From CAYPPS01 sp964412685 (lineage in GTDB: Bacteria; Patescibacteriota; Microgenomatia; PFEM01; CAYPPS01): 16,742 nucleotides of DNA. Made by a program: the position numbers and the translations under genes. This document shows, piece after piece, positions 14,296-16,742 of the stretch (its first letter is position 1; the number at the start of each line of letters is the position of its first letter). Location of the stretch: positions 1 to 16,742 of the forward strand of contig CAYPPS010000011.1 in assembly GCA_964412685.1 (NCBI GenBank), given 5' to 3'. The notes beneath the pieces were generated by a model, which was not told where the DNA came from, ran no database searches, and saw only the letters and a program-made list of their open reading frames with translations.

Positions 14296-14312
14296 ATTTT
14301 AACTCAAGTTAA
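14296..14312 (-). promoter_or_regulatory. -10 box with overlapping palindrome
   Basis: TAAAAT (14301-14296, minus strand) ends 7 nt before the ATG at 14288. A palindrome with arms TTAACT/AGTTAA and a 2-nt centre spans 14299-14312 and covers half of the box, so a dimeric repressor could act here. Confidence 0.45.
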
Positions 14313-14448
14313 GGCTTTTTATAAAGTCCATTCCCTTAAGGAAGGAAATGCAGGGATGTTTCTCCTCGTAGCCTCTTGGGCTAGTGGGGCCTATTCTTCG
14401 TACCTCGCCCTAAGAAAGCAGCCTCAAAAAAAGTGACATTCCAAGGTT

Positions 14449-14518
14449 TGCTCCCCCTATCGGACACGTTCCGCAACAAAAAGATTGAGAAGAGTGGTTG
14501 AGGGAATATTTATTGGGA
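14449..14518 (+). repeat. Dispersed mosaic repeat, copy A
   Basis: The first 41 bases (14449-14489) match copy B (15303-15343) at 39 of 41 positions. Bases 14489-14518 match copy C (16461-16490) at 28 of 30. Copy A therefore joins two modules found separately elsewhere in the window. The second module reads EEWLREYLLG in one plus-strand frame. Confidence 0.75.
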
Positions 14519-14591
14519 AAGTCATAAATGGATTTCAATTCGCTTGTGCCTACAACTGTAAAATTTATGAAGGGAAAAGGAGCAAAAGAAC

Positions 14592-14641
14592 GGCCCCAGA
14601 GGTTGATCACTTGTAAGATACACAAGTAACAACATGGGGCC
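14592..14641. other. Long imperfect hairpin
   Basis: Three nested stems: GGCCCCA (14592-14598) with TGGGGCC (14635-14641); GTTG (14602-14605) with CAAC (14630-14633); and ACTTGT (14609-14614) with ACAAGT (14622-14627), closing a 7-nt loop. On the minus strand GTTCTTTT follows, so it could terminate the 14754-15002 transcript. It could also be a hairpin end of a lost mobile element. Confidence 0.6.
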
Positions 14642-14753
14642 ATGAATTTGAAAAAACACCCTTTTCACTTATTATTGAAATTCTATTACAGGAATAGTCA
14701 CAAGACCACAGGGTATTTTGAATTTTGGTTTGGCTTGAAAGTGAAACTTAGGC

Positions 14754-15002
14754 TTAGAGTATGTTAATCCATATGCCGAGCCATTGTATTGATAGGTATT
14801 CTCCTGGTATGAAGTAGAACCAAGGAAGCCAAAAGAGTTTCTCTTGAATGGTTATTATCGCGAGTGATGCTTCCACATATCGTGTTACTGTTAATCCCCA
14901 CGCTAGGTTTAGAAGCAAGTCGGCAATAATGTTTACACAAAGAATCACATAGGCTAATCCAATTACCGTCTTTTTCTCAACCTCTAGGCTTACCTTGATC
15001 AT
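14754..15002 (-). CDS. Small membrane protein, unknown
   Basis: An 82-residue protein with the strongest ribosome site in the window: AAGGAG with good spacing before ATG 15002. A short charged start (MIKVSLEVEKK) precedes a hydrophobic helix at about residues 12-35 and a second very aromatic hydrophobic stretch at about 57-82 ('FWLPWFYF', 'IQWLGIWINIL'). A perfect 9-bp inverted repeat lies upstream in the likely promoter. No family is recognised. The surrounding DNA is gene-poor and repeat-rich, so a remnant of a longer membrane protein is possible. Confidence 0.5.
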   Translation of the reverse strand: MIKVSLEVEKKTVIGLAYVILCVNIIADLLLNLAWGLTVTRYVEASLAIITIQEKLFWLPWFYFIPGEYLSIQWLGIWINIL

Positions 15003-15040
15003 TGGGATCTTCTCCTTAGTGTTTCATATTGTTTATGTTG

Positions 15041-15060
15041 GTTATAAAAGTTTTTATAAC
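15041..15060. promoter_or_regulatory. Perfect palindrome upstream of the small membrane protein
   Basis: GTTATAAAA (15041-15049) and TTTTATAAC (15052-15060) flank a 2-base centre. The minus-strand arm contains TATAAC, which can serve as a -10 box about 35 nt before the ATG, so this may be an operator over the promoter. Confidence 0.45.
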
Positions 15061-15191
15061 TACTACATAATCTCTTTATTCCTTTGTGGTTCACTTCACA
15101 AAAGCACATCAACCAAAATTTTAAAGTGCCAGACTTTTTAAATTATTCTTATGCCTTATGGGCTACCTTCAAAAGCCTTCTTTGGTTTACT

Positions 15192-15252
15192 TAAAAAACC
15201 AGGCCCTAAAAAGAATCGGGCAAAAATCCTTTCTAAAACCTGGTTTTCAATT
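15192..15252 (-). ncRNA. Candidate short hairpin RNA ending in a terminator
   Basis: A minus-strand promoter (15287-15259) predicts a start near 15252. Four to five bases later comes AAAACCAGG (15247-15239), which pairs perfectly with CCTGGTTTT (15203-15195). A short inner stem (CCC/GGG) lies between them, and six T end the unit (15198-15193). The whole predicted transcript is about 60 nt, one hairpin with a U tail. It could be a small RNA or a strong attenuator before the gene at 14754-15002. Confidence 0.35.
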
Positions 15253-15258
15253 ATTAGC

Positions 15259-15287
15259 AGTTTAGCACAAAAAGTGCTGATTGTCAA
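15259..15287 (-). promoter_or_regulatory. Strong orphan promoter with operator-like inverted repeat
   Basis: A perfect TTGACA (15287-15282), a 17-nt spacer and TAAACT (15264-15259) on the minus strand. An inverted repeat (AGCAC 15264-15268, GTGCT 15274-15278) fills the spacer. No gene follows within 250 nt. Confidence 0.6.
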
Positions 15288-15302
15288 TGTTATAGGGCTT
15301 TA

Positions 15303-15343
15303 TGCTCCCCCTATTGGACACGTTCCGCAACCAAAAGATTGAG
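15303..15343 (+). repeat. Dispersed mosaic repeat, copy B
   Basis: Matches 14449-14489 at 39 of 41 positions. The DNA that follows is unrelated to copy A. A 43-codon plus-strand frame starting at an ATG (15302) runs through it to 15433 ('MLPLLDTFRNQKIELDYNLD...'). I do not call it a gene because no ribosome site or promoter is visible. Confidence 0.7.
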
Positions 15344-15452
15344 CTTGATTACAACCTGGATGACATTAAATTACTCTACGCAAACCTAAAGCTTCAAGAG
15401 AGAAATAATTTTAACTTTACTAGCCTCGCCTGATGGGCAAGGTCAGAACCTA

Positions 15453-15938
15453 TTATTTAACAAATACCCCCTGAATTTCTTCCGATATTCTCTCAACAGA
15501 GAGACTAGCATCAATAACTATGTCAACTACTCCTGCATTCCGAATCTTTTTTTGATAAAGAATCATTCCCTCAAGCCACTTACTCAAATCATCATACCCT
15601 TCATTTTTTACTCTGTTTTTGTTTCTCTTATTTAGCTCATCAAGTTCTATCTCAAGCTGGATAATTTTAAACCCTTTGTCTTTTGCCTTTCGCAAGTCGT
15701 CCAGTGAAAAGTAATCGGTGTTGGTAAAAAACAAAATATCTCTCTCGTTAAGCAAGCCTTTGATTATCTTAGGAGCTAAGCTTTTGTGCTTGTGTTCTAC
15801 ATCAGTCGGGTACTTGCCATTATTTAGTCTCGTTAACTCCTCATCCATCTCTGATACTAAAGTGTTTGTGTTTGAACGCAAATATCTGGCAACTGTAGTT
15901 TTCCCTGACAATGAAGCACCAATTACTATACCTTTCAT
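15453..15938 (-). CDS. P-loop NTPase, small kinase-like
   Basis: A 161-residue cytosolic protein with a Walker A loop right after the first strand (MKGIVIGASLSGKTT, residues 7-14). A second strand is followed by 'MDEEL', and 'ILFFTNTDYF' (about 69-78) has the look of a hydrophobic core strand. An Arg/Lys-rich lid-like segment ('LNKRNKNRVKNEGY') and a final 'VVDIVIDASLSVERI' resemble adenylate/shikimate-kinase-type folds. The substrate is unknown. The ATG at 15938 is preferred over the adjacent TTG. An extended -10 (TGG-TAAACT) ends exactly 6 nt before it, predicting a leaderless message. Confidence 0.82.
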   Translation of the reverse strand: MKGIVIGASLSGKTTVARYLRSNTNTLVSEMDEELTRLNNGKYPTDVEHKHKSLAPKIIKGLLNERDILFFTNTDYFSLDDLRKAKDKGFKIIQLEIELDELNKRNKNRVKNEGYDDLSKWLEGMILYQKKIRNAGVVDIVIDASLSVERISEEIQGVFVK

Positions 15939-15944
15939 CAATAT

Positions 15945-15953
15945 AGTTTACCA
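15945..15953 (-). promoter_or_regulatory. Extended -10 of the P-loop NTPase gene
   Basis: TGG-TAAACT on the minus strand, 6 nt from the ATG. Nearly the same block (TTTGGTAAAAT) precedes the next gene upstream at 16417-16425. Confidence 0.5.
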
Positions 15954-16097
15954 AAAGTCTTATTGTTCCGCTTGGTGTCATGGAGGCTTAAAGCTAAAAT
16001 ATCTAGCTCTCCGCATTGGACCAAGTCAGAACCTCGTTTGTGGCTGATTAATGAAATTCTGCTTGCCGAATGGGGGGGATTTTCGAACAGTTTTTTA
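15954..16097. other. Short intergenic stretch with a possible coding remnant
   Basis: On the plus strand one frame reads 'HWTKSEPRLWLINEILLAEW' (16016-16075). The block around TCAGAACCT recurs at 15439-15454 (there reading WARSEP). I see no start codon or ribosome site, so this is at best a gene remnant. Confidence 0.3.
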
Positions 16098-16409
16098 CTA
16101 AGAGGTTTTTCGCTTCCCTTTCAGTTTTTCTAACAACGCTATTCCAGGATTCTCAATGTCGTAGTCAACTAAACCATTTTGAAAATGACGCTCTTCTATT
16201 AAATCCTCTTCTGTCATATAAAAAAGATGGCGCCTTAGTTTTTTCCAGCTGCCCTTTTTGTTCAAATCAATTCCTAATCCTTTAGCAAGACCCAGAAGAG
16301 TGGTTTCTTCTTGCCAATCTTCCTCAGATCCACCAGATGATAAAAAATCAAGTATTTTCTTGACTAACTCTTGATCTATTGAAACATTAACCGTAAAACT
16401 TTTCTTCAT
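16098..16409 (-). CDS. Small cytosolic protein, unknown
   Basis: A 103-residue protein without membrane segments. It begins with a beta strand and helix ('KKSFTVNVSIDQELVKKILDFL'), then has an acidic loop, a helical middle ('TLLGLAKGLGIDL'), a basic stretch (SWKKLRRHLFY) and a charged helical end. It might bind nucleic acid, but no family is recognised. GTG (16412) directly precedes the ATG (16409). I chose the ATG because the extended -10 (TGG-TAAAAT) ends 7 nt before it, as in other genes here. Confidence 0.65.
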   Translation of the reverse strand: MKKSFTVNVSIDQELVKKILDFLSSGGSEEDWQEETTLLGLAKGLGIDLNKKGSWKKLRRHLFYMTEEDLIEERHFQNGLVDYDIENPGIALLEKLKGKRKTS

Positions 16410-16416
16410 CACTTTA

Positions 16417-16425
16417 ATTTTACCA
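16417..16425 (-). promoter_or_regulatory. Extended -10 of the 103-residue protein gene
   Basis: TGG-TAAAAT on the minus strand, 7 nt before the ATG at 16409. Confidence 0.5.
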
Positions 16426-16431
16426 AACCCG

Positions 16432-16490
16432 TGCTCCCCCGTAAGGTCACTACTCGAACTGAAGAGTGGTTGAAGGAGTATTTATTGGGA
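16432..16490 (+). repeat. Dispersed mosaic repeat, copy C
   Basis: TGCTCCCCC (16432-16440) is shared with copies A and B; 20 unrelated bases follow; then 16461-16490 match copy A at 28 of 30 positions. In the plus-strand frame the two differences to A give Lys for Arg and a silent Glu change, so the module EEWL(K/R)EYLLG looks protein-derived. Confidence 0.7.
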
Positions 16491-16542
16491 GAAAATGTGG
16501 CTGAATGCAAAACTCTTGGCGGGAGACGATTTTTGAATCTCT

Positions 16543-16742
16543 TCAGCCTTTTTTCTCAATTAGTCGATAACCAAAGAGGAACTCATAAAGAGGACCATAA
16601 AATCCACCATAAAGAAAGCCAAACAGAAATTCTCCCAAGGGAACCGAAGCAATTTTTATTCCACCAAAAACATCTAATCTCCACCAATTGATTGCCTCTG
16701 GGAAAAGTTTTAACCAAAAAACAAAAAGAATAAAATATAAGA
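16543..16742 (-). CDS. Lycopene-cyclase-domain-like membrane protein, 3' part (runs off the window)
   Basis: The last 65 codons of a minus-strand gene whose start lies beyond 16742. The peptide begins LYFILFVFWLKLFPEAINWW, continues 'DVFGGIKIASVPLGEFLFGF' and ends '...GPLYEFLFGYRLIEKKG'. Two hydrophobic helices flank a short 'W.L..(F/L).GI.I..(V/I)P(L).E(F/L)LF' block, the pattern of the lycopene-cyclase (CarR/CrtY-type heterodimeric) domain found in small integral membrane proteins. The conserved Glu after Pro is present. A functional role in carotenoid synthesis is not implied by this fragment alone. The plus-strand open frame over the same bases is its shadow. Confidence 0.6.
   Translation of the reverse strand, partial: LYFILFVFWLKLFPEAINWWRLDVFGGIKIASVPLGEFLFGFLYGGFYGPLYEFLFGYRLIEKKG

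Larger units (their letters stand above)
14313..14753. other. Gene-poor region with repeats and hairpins
   Basis: I see no supportable gene here. Contents: a locally GC-rich patch (about 14360-14415) with a TAGCC/GGCTA hairpin (14369-14383); repeat copy A (14449-14518); and a long hairpin (14592-14641). Confidence 0.55.

Noticed and set aside
14410..14643. Minus-strand open frame of 77 codons
   Set aside because: It spans repeat copy A and the long hairpin; no ribosome site, and its composition is not protein-like.
15262..15280. CIRCE (HrcA heat-shock operator) in the orphan promoter
   Set aside because: The half sites TTAGCAC/GTGCTGA resemble CIRCE, but the spacer is 5 nt where CIRCE has 13 between the GCAC/GTGC cores, and no chaperone gene follows.
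15151..15342. Plus-strand open frame of 63 codons
   Set aside because: It runs across the hairpin and the orphan promoter, has no ribosome site and no recognisable pattern.
16431..16691. Plus-strand open frame of 86 codons
   Set aside because: Its second half lies opposite the membrane-protein frame 16543-16742, which has a far more protein-like hydrophobic pattern. Only its beginning, the repeat module, looks protein-derived.
1..16742. tRNA, rRNA, CRISPR array, insertion sequence with transposase, replication origin
   Set aside because: None seen on either strand: no T-loop or cloverleaf signatures, no regularly spaced repeats, no DDE, HUH or recombinase motifs.

Overview
The window looks like an accessory stretch of a Candidate Phyla Radiation (Patescibacteria) genome, most likely in or near Microgenomates. 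This is inferred from protein style only: many small single-pass membrane-anchored proteins, Thr/Pro-rich stalks followed by Cys-rich ends, a signal peptide with a WPQVWNFPP stretch, and a CxxC-x17-CxxC protein. No rRNA, tRNA or other marker gene is present to confirm it. Genes use the standard bacterial stops, including TGA, so UGA recoding is not in play. Almost all genes lie on the minus strand; one clear gene (8714-9523) is on the plus strand.

Region 1 (81-4224, minus): a membrane-anchored HEAT-like protein; a stand-alone [FeFe]-hydrogenase H-cluster domain without a ferredoxin domain; two anchored extracytoplasmic proteins, one with a triplicated beta-rich domain, an FN3-like domain and a Cys-rich tail; and another anchored protein. 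Region 2 (4297-6202, minus): a tightly overlapping operon of a JAMM/MPN-type metalloprotease-like protein, a C-terminal remnant of a staphylococcal-nuclease-like protein and an SDR oxidoreductase. Region 3 (6349-8315, minus): a hidden CsoR/DUF156 metal-sensor pseudogene (5' truncation, frameshift and internal TAA), a secreted beta-rich protein, and a basic RG-rich zinc-ribbon protein. Region 4 (8714-9523, plus): a Lnu/ANT(6)-like nucleotidyltransferase.

Region 5 (9625-14288, minus): five genes on one strand in a surface-protein cluster. These are an anchored protein with the same 'GGDRDEHGC' domain as region 1, a 54-residue two-helix membrane protein, a 1029-residue multidomain surface protein with a degenerate peptidase-like site, an anchored OB-like protein and an acidic coiled coil. 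Region 6 (14.3-16.5 kb) is gene-poor. It holds mosaic dispersed repeats, strong hairpins, an orphan promoter running straight into a terminator-like hairpin (candidate small RNA), a small membrane protein, a P-loop NTPase and a small unknown protein. The window ends in the 3' part of a lycopene-cyclase-domain-like membrane protein on the minus strand.

Two themes stand out. First, a -10 box sits 6-7 nt before the ATG of at least six genes, which predicts leaderless mRNAs. Second, the regions between genes hold remnants (CsoR, nuclease, repeats) that suggest ongoing recombination and gene decay. I did not find a coherent new defence or metabolic system. The best leads are the JAMM operon, the minimal H-cluster protein, the CsoR pseudogene and the orphan-promoter hairpin RNA.
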